From NCBI RefSeq assembly GCF_016598595.1, contig NZ_CP066786.1:1139501-1203500 (forward strand): a stretch of DNA of 64,000 nt, in the 5' to 3' direction. Position numbers and translations under genes: made by a program. The DNA comes from Martelella lutilitoris (lineage in GTDB: Bacteria > Pseudomonadota > Alphaproteobacteria > Rhizobiales > Rhizobiaceae). Below are positions 37,097 through 45,238 of the stretch, piece after piece; the first letter of the stretch is position 1; every line of letters starts with the position of its first letter. Below the pieces are notes generated by a model. The model was not told the origin of the DNA. It saw nothing but the letters and a program-made list of their open reading frames with translations, and did no database searches.

Positions 37097-38111
37097 GCCC
37101 TATCTCACCCTCGACAATGTTTCGGCGACCTATGGCGATACCACAGCCGTTTCAGGCCTGACCATCGAAGTGCCCAAGGGCGAGCTCCTCTCGCTGCTCG
37201 GCCCGTCGGGCTGCGGCAAGACGACGACGCTCCGGATGATTGCGGGCTTCGTTGAACCGTCGGGCGGCCGCATCATCCTCAATGACAAGGACATCAGCCA
37301 CAAGCCGGTGCACAAGCGCAATATCGGCGTCGTCTTCCAGTCCTATGCGCTGTTTCCGCATCTGACCGTGATCGACAATGTCGGATTCGGCCTCAGGATG
37401 CGCAACGCCTCGCGCGCCGAGTGGCGGGAAAGGGCGGCGAAGACGCTGGAAACCGTCGGCCTCAGCCCTTATGCCGATCGCTATCCCGGCCAGCTTTCCG
37501 GCGGCCAGCAGCAGCGCGTTGCCCTTGCCCGCGCGCTGGTGATCGAGCCGGATGTGCTGCTTCTGGACGAACCGCTCTCCAACCTCGACGCCAATTTGCG
37601 CGCCGATATGCGCAACGAGATCCGTTCGCTGCAGCAGCGTCTCGGCATCACCACCATTTTCGTCACCCATGACCAGTCCGAGGCGCTTTCCATGTCGGAT
37701 CGCGTGGCGGTGATGAGCAAGGGCGTGATGAGCGAGATCGGCACGCCTCTTGCCCTTTGCGACCAGCCCAAAAGCCCGTTTACCGCAACTTTCCTCGGCC
37801 ACCGCACGGTGATCGAGGGCAAGGTGGAAAACGGCGTGTTTTCCGCCCCCGGCATCACTTGCGCCGGTGCGCCGGCAAAGGCCACCAAACTGGTGCTGCG
37901 CGCCTCGCGGCTGCGCTTCGGCCAGGAAAGTTCCCCGCTTTCGGTTTCAGGAACGCTCGTCAATGCAGCCTATCTTGGCGAGACCTATGAGGCCGATATC
38001 CAGGCTGCCTGCGGCATGATCCGGCTCGTCGTTCCCTCCGACACGCCGCCGCCGCCGGTCGGCACTGCATGCCAGGTCACCGCCGAACCGGGCGGGACCA
38101 CCTTTATCTGA
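37086..38111 (+). CDS. ABC transporter ATP-binding protein (polyamine/PotA type)
   Basis: A 341-residue ATPase with Walker A GPSGCGKTT, signature LSGGQQQR, Walker B LLLDEPLSNLD and the H-loop THDQSEALSMSDR, followed by a C-terminal TOBE-like domain. The best match by pattern is the spermidine/putrescine or thiamine-type ATPase group. It follows the CocE gene with overlap and precedes the cognate binding protein and permease. It is paralogous to the ATPase at 54177. Confidence 0.92.
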   Translation: MAPKPYLTLDNVSATYGDTTAVSGLTIEVPKGELLSLLGPSGCGKTTTLRMIAGFVEPSGGRIILNDKDISHKPVHKRNIGVVFQSYALFPHLTVIDNVGFGLRMRNASRAEWRERAAKTLETVGLSPYADRYPGQLSGGQQQRVALARALVIEPDVLLLDEPLSNLDANLRADMRNEIRSLQQRLGITTIFVTHDQSEALSMSDRVAVMSKGVMSEIGTPLALCDQPKSPFTATFLGHRTVIEGKVENGVFSAPGITCAGAPAKATKLVLRASRLRFGQESSPLSVSGTLVNAAYLGETYEADIQAACGMIRLVVPSDTPPPPVGTACQVTAEPGGTTFI

Positions 38112-38141
38112 CAAAAACATAAAACCAGGAGAACAGCTGTC

Positions 38142-39194
38142 ATGAACATCAAGAGACGTTCCTTCAACAAACTCATTCTGGGCGGGGCCGCCACGCTTGC
38201 CGCTCCGTATTCCTTCGTCCGCGCGCAGACGCCGGACCCGAAGCCGGGTGATGAACTCGTCGTCGGCATCTGGGGCGGCACCCAGGAAAAGATCGTCAAG
38301 CAGTATATCGAGCCGGTTCTGGTCGACAAATACGGCTGCAAAATCTCCTATGTTCTCGGCGGCACCGTCGAGCGCCGCGCCCGCGCCTATGCCGAACGTG
38401 GCCGTCCGAGCTTCGACGTCCTCTACCTCAACATCTTCGAAAGCCGTCAGGCGGTGAAGGACGGCGTCACCCAGCCGGCAACCGATGCGGTCGAAAACGC
38501 CCAGTATCTCTACCCGATCGCCCGCAAAGGCGGCTACGGCGTAGCCATCAACCCCTGCACCATCGTCTATAACAAGACCAAGGCCTCCGCGCCGATCACG
38601 TCCTGGAAGGACATGTGGAAGCCGGAATGGCAGGGCCGCATCGCCTGGCCGAACGGTCTCGGCGCCGAGGGCATTTCCGCGCTGATGATGTCGACGCTTT
38701 CCTGGTTCGGCGACCAGACCAAGATGGCGCCGGAAGGCTTCGACAAGGTCAAGGAACTGAAGCCCTTCGCCGCCATCCAGGGCAGCCAGGCGCAACTCTT
38801 CGACATGTTCGATCAGGACATCGCCGATCTGTCGGTCGAGTTCGGCAGCTTCTGCGAGAAGTATATCGAGGAGCGGAACCCCGACTTCGCGCTCGCCGAT
38901 CCGGAAGAAGGCAAGGCGCTTGCCATGAACGTTGCCTGCATCACCGAGGGCACGCGTAACCAGAAGCTGGCGGAAGAATGGGTCAACCTGCACCTGTCGC
39001 CGGAAGTCATGCAGGCCTATGCCAAGGAGATCTACTACTCCCCGACGGTCACCAATGCCGATATCCCGGCTGACATCCAGAGCAAGCTGATCATGCCTGA
39101 CCAGATCGACACGCTCGTCGACTTCGACTGGGATTACATCAATGGCAACCGCAACAAATGGCAGTCCATCTACGACCGGGAGATTGCCGGATGA
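38142..39194 (+). CDS. ABC transporter substrate-binding protein (PotD-like), Tat-exported
   Basis: A 350-residue periplasmic binding protein of the spermidine/putrescine family. A twin-arginine signal is present (KRRSFNKLILGG). The mature part has ELVVGIWGGTQEKIVKQYIEP, YVLGGTVERRARAYAERGRP and FDWDYINGNRNKWQSIYDRE at the C-terminus. It is clearly paralogous to the binding protein at 50600 (shared VVG-WGG and VLGGT blocks). The stop overlaps the permease start (ATGA). GGAGAAC precedes the ATG. Ligand is probably an amine or nitrogenous small molecule. Confidence 0.9.
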   Translation: MNIKRRSFNKLILGGAATLAAPYSFVRAQTPDPKPGDELVVGIWGGTQEKIVKQYIEPVLVDKYGCKISYVLGGTVERRARAYAERGRPSFDVLYLNIFESRQAVKDGVTQPATDAVENAQYLYPIARKGGYGVAINPCTIVYNKTKASAPITSWKDMWKPEWQGRIAWPNGLGAEGISALMMSTLSWFGDQTKMAPEGFDKVKELKPFAAIQGSQAQLFDMFDQDIADLSVEFGSFCEKYIEERNPDFALADPEEGKALAMNVACITEGTRNQKLAEEWVNLHLSPEVMQAYAKEIYYSPTVTNADIPADIQSKLIMPDQIDTLVDFDWDYINGNRNKWQSIYDREIAG

Positions 39195-40879
39195 GGAAAT
39201 GGCTTGGACCGGCGCTTTCAGCGCCGGTCACCATCTGGCTCCTGATCGCTTTTGCCGCGCCGCTCGTCGCGGTGGTATTCCTGTCCCTGCATGAATATTC
39301 CGATCCCTTCGGACCGCTGATCCAGTCGCCCTCGCTGCAGCAGTTCATCGATATCGCCTCCGACAGTTTCTACTATCGGGTGGTGTTCGAGACGATCTGG
39401 CTGTCGGTCGCGGTCACCATCGTCTCGGCGCTCCTTGGCTACCCTGTGGCCTACTGGCTGGCGCGCATGCCGGGCAAATACCGCGCCTTTGCCTTTGCCA
39501 TCGTTCTCATTCCGCTTTTGACCAATGTGGTCGTGCGCTCGCTCGGCATTATCCTGTTGCTTTCACCGGAGGGGCTGATCAATATCGTCACCGGCTGGTT
39601 CGGCATTCCGGCGGTCAAGACCATGCTGTTCAACCACGGCGCGGTGATCGTGGCGCTCACCCAGGTGTTCATGCCCTTCATGGTGCTGGCGCTCTACGAC
39701 AATCTGCAGAACACGTCGCCGCGCGTGCATGAGGCAGCTCAAAGCCTCGGCGCCTCGCCCGCAATCCGCTTTCTGACGGTTGATTTGCCGCTGTCCCTGC
39801 CGGGGCTCAAATCCGGCATGATCGTGGTCTTTCTGATGTCCTCGACATCCTATGTTTCCGCCACCATGCTGGGCGGCAAGAAGGTCTGGACCACCGGCAT
39901 GCTGGTGCTGCAGGAAGCCATGCACAATCTCAACACGTCGCTTGCCGCAGCGCTGGCGCTGGTGATGACCGTCACCGGCCTGCTGTTTGCCGTGCTGGCA
40001 ACGCTTGCGCTCAACCGGCTGATGACCTGGCGTTACGGCGGCAGGAGCCGGCCGATCGCGCTGCCGCGCTTTGTCGAGCCGGTCGTCAATGTCGCCGGTC
40101 CCATCGTCTCCTGGCTGCTGTTTGCCGCCTCCGTCGTGCTGCTGCTGCTGCCGCTCGGCCTCGTCTTCGTCCAAAGCTTCAACGATGTGGAACTGGCCAC
40201 CGCCGCCGGCTTCCGCGGCTTCACGCTGCGCTGGTATCACGAGGTCTTCGTTTCCGGCTATTACACGGATTCCTTCATTGTCTCGGTCAAGGTGGCGCTG
40301 GCGGCTCTTGCCGTGTCGCTGATCATTGCGGTACCGGCCGCCTTTGCGCTGGCGCGCTTTCCCTTCCGGGGTCGCTCGGCGCTGCTCGCCTTCTGGCTTC
40401 TGCCGCTGACGTTGCCGCATGTGGCGCTCGGCGTCGGCATGCTGAAACTGCTGCAGATCTATGTGGCCGTCCCTGCCTTCATCGGCCTTGTGGCGATCCA
40501 TGTCGTGGTCATCCTGCCCTTTGCCATCACGCTTCTGACGGCCTCGGTGATCGGCCTGGACGAGGCGCAGGAAGAGGCGGCGGCAAGCCTCGGGGCGAAT
40601 GCGTGGAAACGCTTCCTGCTGGTGATCGTGCCGGGGCTGATGCCCGGCCTCTTCGCCACCTCGATCGTCGGCTTCCTCCTAAGCTTCGACGAGGTGACGG
40701 TGACGAGCTTCCTGACCACGGCGCGGCTGACGACACTGCCGGTGCGCCTCTATGCCGAAGCCTCCTTCGAACTGAGGCCGACCGCGCATGCGCTCTCCTC
40801 CGTGCTGATCCTGCTCACCATCGTGCTGCTCGCCGTCGTCGGCCGTTTCGTCCGGCTGGACAGGCTTTATGCGCGGTAA
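39191..40879 (+). CDS. Fused ABC permease (PotB-PotC type in one chain)
   Basis: A 562-residue inner-membrane protein that joins two complete permease domains. The first EAA-like loop is VHEAAQSLGASPAIRFLTVDLPLSLPG and the second LDEAQEEAAASLGANAWKRFLLVIVPGLMPG; about 12 helices are predicted. Polyamine-type transporters usually encode these as two proteins, as the paralogous system at 51704-53343 does. It starts at 39191 where ATG overlaps the previous stop. Last gene of operon A. Downstream lies a repeat-rich gap. Confidence 0.92.
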   Translation: MRKWLGPALSAPVTIWLLIAFAAPLVAVVFLSLHEYSDPFGPLIQSPSLQQFIDIASDSFYYRVVFETIWLSVAVTIVSALLGYPVAYWLARMPGKYRAFAFAIVLIPLLTNVVVRSLGIILLLSPEGLINIVTGWFGIPAVKTMLFNHGAVIVALTQVFMPFMVLALYDNLQNTSPRVHEAAQSLGASPAIRFLTVDLPLSLPGLKSGMIVVFLMSSTSYVSATMLGGKKVWTTGMLVLQEAMHNLNTSLAAALALVMTVTGLLFAVLATLALNRLMTWRYGGRSRPIALPRFVEPVVNVAGPIVSWLLFAASVVLLLLPLGLVFVQSFNDVELATAAGFRGFTLRWYHEVFVSGYYTDSFIVSVKVALAALAVSLIIAVPAAFALARFPFRGRSALLAFWLLPLTLPHVALGVGMLKLLQIYVAVPAFIGLVAIHVVVILPFAITLLTASVIGLDEAQEEAAASLGANAWKRFLLVIVPGLMPGLFATSIVGFLLSFDEVTVTSFLTTARLTTLPVRLYAEASFELRPTAHALSSVLILLTIVLLAVVGRFVRLDRLYAR

Positions 40880-40899
40880 CGGGCGGGCCAAGAGTAATC

Positions 40900-41100
40900 T
40901 CCCCCCTTGAGGGGAGTATCTCATACGGCGCAGCCGCTTGCTCCCAATACTCTCTCCCGCTTGCGGGAGAGATGCCCCGAAAGGGGCAGTGAGGGTGATG
41001 CAGCATTTCCAAATGCGAGGCGTTCGCGGGGATGGATTCCCCCCTCACTGTCGCTTTCGCGACATCTCTCCCCTCCGGGGCGAGAAGATAGGGGGCTATG
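40900..41100. repeat. Mosaic of intergenic palindromes
   Basis: No gene lies between 40880 and 41176. The gap contains TCTCTCCCGC-TT-GCGGGAGAGA (40951-40972), GCCCC-GAAA-GGGGC (40974-40987) and further G/C palindromes, some in inverted order (CCCTCACTGTCGC, CTCTCCCCTCCGGGGCGAG). This resembles the mosaic intergenic elements of rhizobial genomes and may act as a terminator for operon A. Confidence 0.7.
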
Positions 41101-41176
41101 CGACGAAATTTATACGATAGCCCTGCCCATGATGGGGAGATTGTGGGCTGCGAGCCATGAACAGTCTGCCCGCACC

Positions 41177-42079
41177 TCAATCCGCCATTTCCCGCATCAC
41201 GGTCCGGATATTCTCCACGAACACGCTGGCGATGGCGGAGATGTTGCGCCGCCCGCCGATCAGCATCAATTGCTGGGTATCGGACTGGAACTCTCGCACC
41301 GGCACATAGACGAGCCGGCCCATGCGGCTTTCGAATGCAATATCGAAGGGCGTGAGGAAGGTGAGGTAGCCCTCGCTCATGGCGAGATGCCGCATCATCT
41401 CGATCGAATTGGCCTCCACGGCGAACGACATCTGCAGATTGGCGCGGGAGAAGACCTGTTCGATATGCGGGCGGATCGCCGTGGACGGGTCGGCGCCGGC
41501 AACCGGATAGCCGACGCATTCGGACAGGCGCACGCTGGTGGAACGCGCCAGCGGATGATCCGGCGCGACCGCGATGCCCAGTCGTCCGATCGCGATTTCG
41601 AGCACGCTGATATCGGTATCCGATGGGAAATCGAATCCCAGACCCATATCGGCCTCGCCGGCGCGCACCGCATTGCGGATATCGTCGCCCGTCGTCATCA
41701 GCATCATCCGAACGCTGACGCCCGGATTGGCGCGCTGGAAACGGCCGACAGCGCGCGGCAGGAGGTTGGCGGCCAGTCCGCTCATCAGCGCGATCGTCAC
41801 CACGCCGCGGCGCAAACCCTTCAGGTCCTCCATCATCGCCTCGGCGCGGTTCATGCCCTTCAGCGTGTCGCGCACATGGCCGATGAGGATTTCGCCGGCC
41901 GCCGTAAGCGTCAGGCGCCTGCGGCTGCGGTCGAAGAGCTGGGTGTCCAGCGCTTCCTCCAGCGCCGCGATCTGGCGGGAGATGGCGGAGGCCGAGACAT
42001 TCAGCCGTTCGGCGGTCTTGCGCACCGAGCCGGTGCGCGCGACCTCGTCGAGATAGTTGAGCAGGCGGCCATGGAGCAT
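41177..42079 (-). CDS. LysR-family transcriptional regulator
   Basis: A 300-residue LysR-type regulator. The helix-turn-helix is GSVRKTAERLNVSASAISRQIAALEEALDTQLFDRSRRRLTLT; the effector-binding domain has DPSTAIRPHIEQVF and MSEGYLTFLTPFDIAFESRMGR. It is not close to the two LysR paralogues. The ATG at 42079 has AAAGGAA upstream and a perfect 19-base dyad lies 14 bases before it. It is divergent from the cupin-isochorismatase operon and very probably regulates it. Confidence 0.92.
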   Translation of the reverse strand: MLHGRLLNYLDEVARTGSVRKTAERLNVSASAISRQIAALEEALDTQLFDRSRRRLTLTAAGEILIGHVRDTLKGMNRAEAMMEDLKGLRRGVVTIALMSGLAANLLPRAVGRFQRANPGVSVRMMLMTTGDDIRNAVRAGEADMGLGFDFPSDTDISVLEIAIGRLGIAVAPDHPLARSTSVRLSECVGYPVAGADPSTAIRPHIEQVFSRANLQMSFAVEANSIEMMRHLAMSEGYLTFLTPFDIAFESRMGRLVYVPVREFQSDTQQLMLIGGRRNISAIASVFVENIRTVMREMAD

Positions 42080-42092
42080 GGGGCATTTCCTT

Positions 42093-42111
42093 TGTTGCCT
42101 TTCAGGCAACA
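42093..42111. promoter_or_regulatory. LysR-box-like dyad upstream of divergent LysR and cupin operon
   Basis: TGTTGCC-TTTCA-GGCAACA, perfect 7-base arms; its inner TGCC...GGCA fits the T-N11-A LysR box. Located 14 bases from the LysR start, as expected of an autoregulatory site. Confidence 0.65.
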
Positions 42112-42337
42112 TCATATGCGAAAATAAATGCTTTTAAAGCGACAAGAACTGGATCACCATCACGTCAGTGCTGAAGGCGTTCACGGCCACCGCAAAGCGT
42201 TTTTTTCCCCAGCTGTCGCGGCGGTTTCGGCCTTCGGTTCCGGCATGAGCGGTTCTCCAGAGGTCTCCCACCACCTTGAAATGCTCCGCGCCGCTCATGC
42301 CGGCTCTTATTGTCAGACAGGATTTCCAGAGGGTCCC

Positions 42338-42766
42338 ATGCTCACCTACGCATTCGAACAGGTCGAAAAGGCCGAGGTCTTCAAGATTGCGCCGACCGAT
42401 ACCAATTATTTCGCGATCCTCTTCGACCCGAAGAAGGACGGGATCGACAATATCTTCGTCATCGAGATCTTTACCGTCGGCGGCGCCACGCCGCCGAACG
42501 AGCACAGCCACGCCCATGAATTCTTCTACGTGATCGAGGGCGAGGGCATCGCCTCCAGCGACGGCGAAGAGATGCCGATCAGGAAAGGCGACGCGCTGAT
42601 GCTTCGCCCGGGTTCTGAGCATGTGGTCAAGAACACCGGCTCTTCCAAGCTCTACACGCTGACCGTGATGACGCCGAACCAGGATTTTGCCGAGCTGATC
42701 CGCTCCGGCGAGCGCGTGTCGCTTGACGCAGAAGACTTGAAGGTGCTCGCCGGGAAGGCGGCCTGA
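42338..42766 (+). CDS. Cupin-domain protein
   Basis: A 142-residue single-domain cupin. Metal-binding pattern HSHAHEFFYVIEGEG followed by KGDALMLRPGSEHVVKNTG gives the two cupin motifs with His, His, Glu and His ligands. The ATG at 42338 has GAGGG upstream; an extended 70-codon N-terminus is not supported. It overlaps the isochorismatase-type gene by ATGA and heads a run of catabolic genes up to 46825. Such cupins can be dioxygenases, isomerases or sensors; the role is unclear. Confidence 0.85.
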   Translation: MLTYAFEQVEKAEVFKIAPTDTNYFAILFDPKKDGIDNIFVIEIFTVGGATPPNEHSHAHEFFYVIEGEGIASSDGEEMPIRKGDALMLRPGSEHVVKNTGSSKLYTLTVMTPNQDFAELIRSGERVSLDAEDLKVLAGKAA

Positions 42767-43551
42767 TGCGGAAAGACGCCGATACCCTGCCGCTCGGCCC
42801 TTCGCGGCTGAACCGGTGGCAGGTTTCAAAAGGTCGGGTCGACATGATCCGGCCGCAGCCGGAACCGCGTCCGCTTGCCGTGAAGGACCGGGACCGGGAG
42901 ATCGTCTTCGACCTGAACCGCACCGCCATCATCGTCGTCGACATGCAGAATGACTTCTGCCACCCCGAAGGCTGGCTTGCCGGCATCGGTGTTGACGTGA
43001 CGCCCGCCCGCGCGCCGATAAGGCCGTTGCAGCGCCTGCTGCCGGACCTGCGGTCTGCCGACGTGCCGGTGATCTGGCTCAACTGGGGCAACCGGCCGGA
43101 CAAGGCCAACCTGCCACCGTCCACCCTCCACGTTTACAAGCCCACGGGGCGGGAGACCGGCATCGGCGATCCGTTGCCCAATGGCGCCAAGGTGCTGGAA
43201 AAGGGAAGCTGGGCCGCAACCGTCGTCGATGAGCTGGAGATTGCGGAGACCGACATTTCCGTCGACAAGTTCCGCATGTCCGGCTTTCAGGATACCGAAC
43301 TCGACAGCGTGTTGCGCAGTCTCGGCGTCACCACCGTGCTTTTTGCCGGCGTCAATGCCGACCAGTGCGTGCTCTGCACTTTGCAGGATGCGAGCTTCCT
43401 CGGCTATGACTGCATTCTGGTCGAGGATTGCTCGGCAACCACCTCGCCGCAATTCTGCATGGACGCCACCCTCTACAACACACGCCAGTGCTTCGGCTTC
43501 GTCTGTTCCGCAGACGATATCGTCGCCGGCCTTTCACGAGCAGACGCATGA
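42766..43551 (+). CDS. Isochorismatase-family cysteine hydrolase
   Basis: A 261-residue amidase-type hydrolase with catalytic Asp59 (VVDMQNDF), Lys146 (VLEKGSWA) and Cys201 (NADQCVL). Family members cleave carbamoyl, biuret, N-carbamoylsarcosine, peroxyureidoacrylate or nicotinamide groups. It is translationally coupled to the cupin (start within its stop) and to the AtzH-like gene (ATGA). With AtzH, amidase and oxamate-hydrolase-like genes next door, a ureide or carbamoyl amide is a likely substrate. It resembles RutB- and biuret-hydrolase-type enzymes in pattern but cannot be assigned more closely. Confidence 0.88.
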   Translation: MRKDADTLPLGPSRLNRWQVSKGRVDMIRPQPEPRPLAVKDRDREIVFDLNRTAIIVVDMQNDFCHPEGWLAGIGVDVTPARAPIRPLQRLLPDLRSADVPVIWLNWGNRPDKANLPPSTLHVYKPTGRETGIGDPLPNGAKVLEKGSWAATVVDELEIAETDISVDKFRMSGFQDTELDSVLRSLGVTTVLFAGVNADQCVLCTLQDASFLGYDCILVEDCSATTSPQFCMDATLYNTRQCFGFVCSADDIVAGLSRADA

Positions 43552-43961
43552 CACAGCAAGACAAGGACGAAGCCGTTCAGCCCGTCAACCTTACCGACGT
43601 TCTGGAAGAGGTCACCAGGCTTTGCGACCTTTACGAAAAGGCGCTGATGGACAACGATCTCGATACGCTGGACGCGCTGTTCTGGGATAGCGAGAACACG
43701 CTGCGCTACGGCGTTGGCGAGAACCTCTACGGCATTTCCGAAATCCGCGATTTCCGCAAGGGCCGCTCGGGCGGTTCGCCGCAGCGCGACGTCGTCCGCC
43801 GCCAGATCACCACCTTCGGCCGGGATTGCGCGGTCTGCGACCTCGAGTTCCAGCGGCCGGGGGCGGCCGTTCGCGGACGCCAGAGCCAGACATGGATCCG
43901 CACGGCCAACGGCTGGAAGGTCGCCGCCGCCCATGTGTCGCTGATGGGCAATTCACATTAA
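43548..43961 (+). CDS. AtzH/HpxZ-like (DUF3225) protein
   Basis: A 137-residue SnoaL/NTF2-like fold protein of the AtzH-like family. The pattern LYEKALMDNDLDTLDALFWDSENTLRYGVGENLYG and RRQITTFGRDCAVCDLEFQRPG is typical; in known operons AtzH/HpxZ accompanies an amidase-signature enzyme that cleaves 1-carboxybiuret or a purine-derived ureide. The ATG at 43548 overlaps the previous stop. The AtzG/HpxX small subunit usually found next to the amidase is not present in this window. It is a small structural or accessory protein rather than a clear enzyme. Confidence 0.8.
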   Translation: MTQQDKDEAVQPVNLTDVLEEVTRLCDLYEKALMDNDLDTLDALFWDSENTLRYGVGENLYGISEIRDFRKGRSGGSPQRDVVRRQITTFGRDCAVCDLEFQRPGAAVRGRQSQTWIRTANGWKVAAAHVSLMGNSH

Positions 43962-44073
43962 AATCGATTAGCCGGCCTGCGTCGCGCCCTGTCGTCGTTC
44001 AGCTTCGCGTTGCGTTTTCAACGACCTGCGTGCATGCTCCGGCTATCGATCCTCAAGTTTTCAGGCCTGATCC

Positions 44074-45231
44074 ATGACGCAATCCATCGGTCCCTTTGTC
44101 GAACGTTTCGAACCTCCGATCACCGCCGAGGCGCCGGTTTCCGACCTGCTTTCGGGCCTCACCGTTGCGGTGAAGGACAATTTCGACATCGAAGGTACGG
44201 TCACCGGCGGCGGCAATCCGGAATGGGCCGAAGATCAGGCCCCGGCAGCCAGCAATGCCGCAGCGGTCCAGACCCTTCTCGACAATGGCGCCGCCCTTGC
44301 CGGCAAGGTGCATATGGATGAGCTTGCCTATAGCCTGATGGGGATGAATGCCCGTTTCGGCACGCCGGAAAACCCGGCGGCGCCCTCGCGCGTCCCGGGC
44401 GGTTCCTCTTCCGGCTCGGCCTCTGCCGTCGCGTCCGGCCTTGCCGATATCGGGCTCGGGTCGGACACGGGCGGTTCTGTGCGCCTGCCTGCCTCATTCT
44501 GCGGGCTGTTCGGCTGGCGGCCGACCCACGGGCTGGTGCCGAGCGACGGCCTTTTGCCGCTTGCCGAAAGCTACGATGTGCCGGGCTTCCTCACCCGCGA
44601 TCTCGAGACGCTCGAGACGCTTGGCGAGATCTTTGCGGGAGAGCAGGAAGTCGATGCGGATGTCCGGCTGGTCTACCCCACCGATGTCTGGCGCCTGTGC
44701 GAGGATGAGGCGGCCGCGGTGCTGAAGGCGGCGCTGCCGAGGGGCGACCGCAATGACAGTGCGCTTCTGGCGGGCGGGGACCTGAAGGCCCTGCTGCCGG
44801 TCTTCCGCACGCACCAGGGTTACGAGATCTGGCAGCATTTCGGCGCCTGGATCGAAAAGCGTGAGCCGGACTTCGGTCCCGGCATCCGCGAGCGTTTCGC
44901 CATGGCGGCGAAGATCACGTCGGAGGAATTCGAGGAAGCCAGGGCCAAGCGCGAGGCCTTCCGCGCGCATCTGGCGCGCGTGCTGCAGCCGGGCACCATC
45001 ATGGTCTATCCGACCTCGCCGGGGCCTGCGCCGCTTCTGACCGCCGGCAACGACATTGTCGAAACCTTCCGCAACCGTGCGCTTGCCATGCTGGCAATCG
45101 CAGGCCATGGCGGCCTGCCGCAATTGTCCATCCCGATCGCCGCAAGCCAGGGCTCGCCACTCGGGCTTTCGCTGGTTGCCGCACCCGGCAGCGACCTGTT
45201 GCTGATCGAAACGGCGAAACGCTTTATCTGA
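44074..45231 (+). CDS. Amidase-signature family hydrolase
   Basis: A 385-residue amidase with the Ser-cisSer-Lys triad: Lys34 in VAVKDNFD, Ser111 in PGGSSSGSA and nucleophile Ser135 in GSDTGGSVRLPA. It is shorter than AtzE or typical 450-500 residue amidases and resembles compact AMI1-like enzymes. It follows the AtzH-like gene by 112 bases and precedes the gamma-glutamyltransferase-family gene by 7. Position between AtzH- and HpxW-like genes suggests hydrolysis of an oxalurate- or biuret-like amide. Substrate is inferred only. Confidence 0.88.
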   Translation: MTQSIGPFVERFEPPITAEAPVSDLLSGLTVAVKDNFDIEGTVTGGGNPEWAEDQAPAASNAAAVQTLLDNGAALAGKVHMDELAYSLMGMNARFGTPENPAAPSRVPGGSSSGSASAVASGLADIGLGSDTGGSVRLPASFCGLFGWRPTHGLVPSDGLLPLAESYDVPGFLTRDLETLETLGEIFAGEQEVDADVRLVYPTDVWRLCEDEAAAVLKAALPRGDRNDSALLAGGDLKALLPVFRTHQGYEIWQHFGAWIEKREPDFGPGIRERFAMAAKITSEEFEEARAKREAFRAHLARVLQPGTIMVYPTSPGPAPLLTAGNDIVETFRNRALAMLAIAGHGGLPQLSIPIAASQGSPLGLSLVAAPGSDLLLIETAKRFI

Positions 45232-45238
45232 GGGTATC

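Noticed and set aside
40900..41100. Possible CRISPR-like array
   Set aside because: The repeats are short palindromes of differing sequence and spacing, with no equal-length direct repeats or cas genes; better described as intergenic mosaic repeats.
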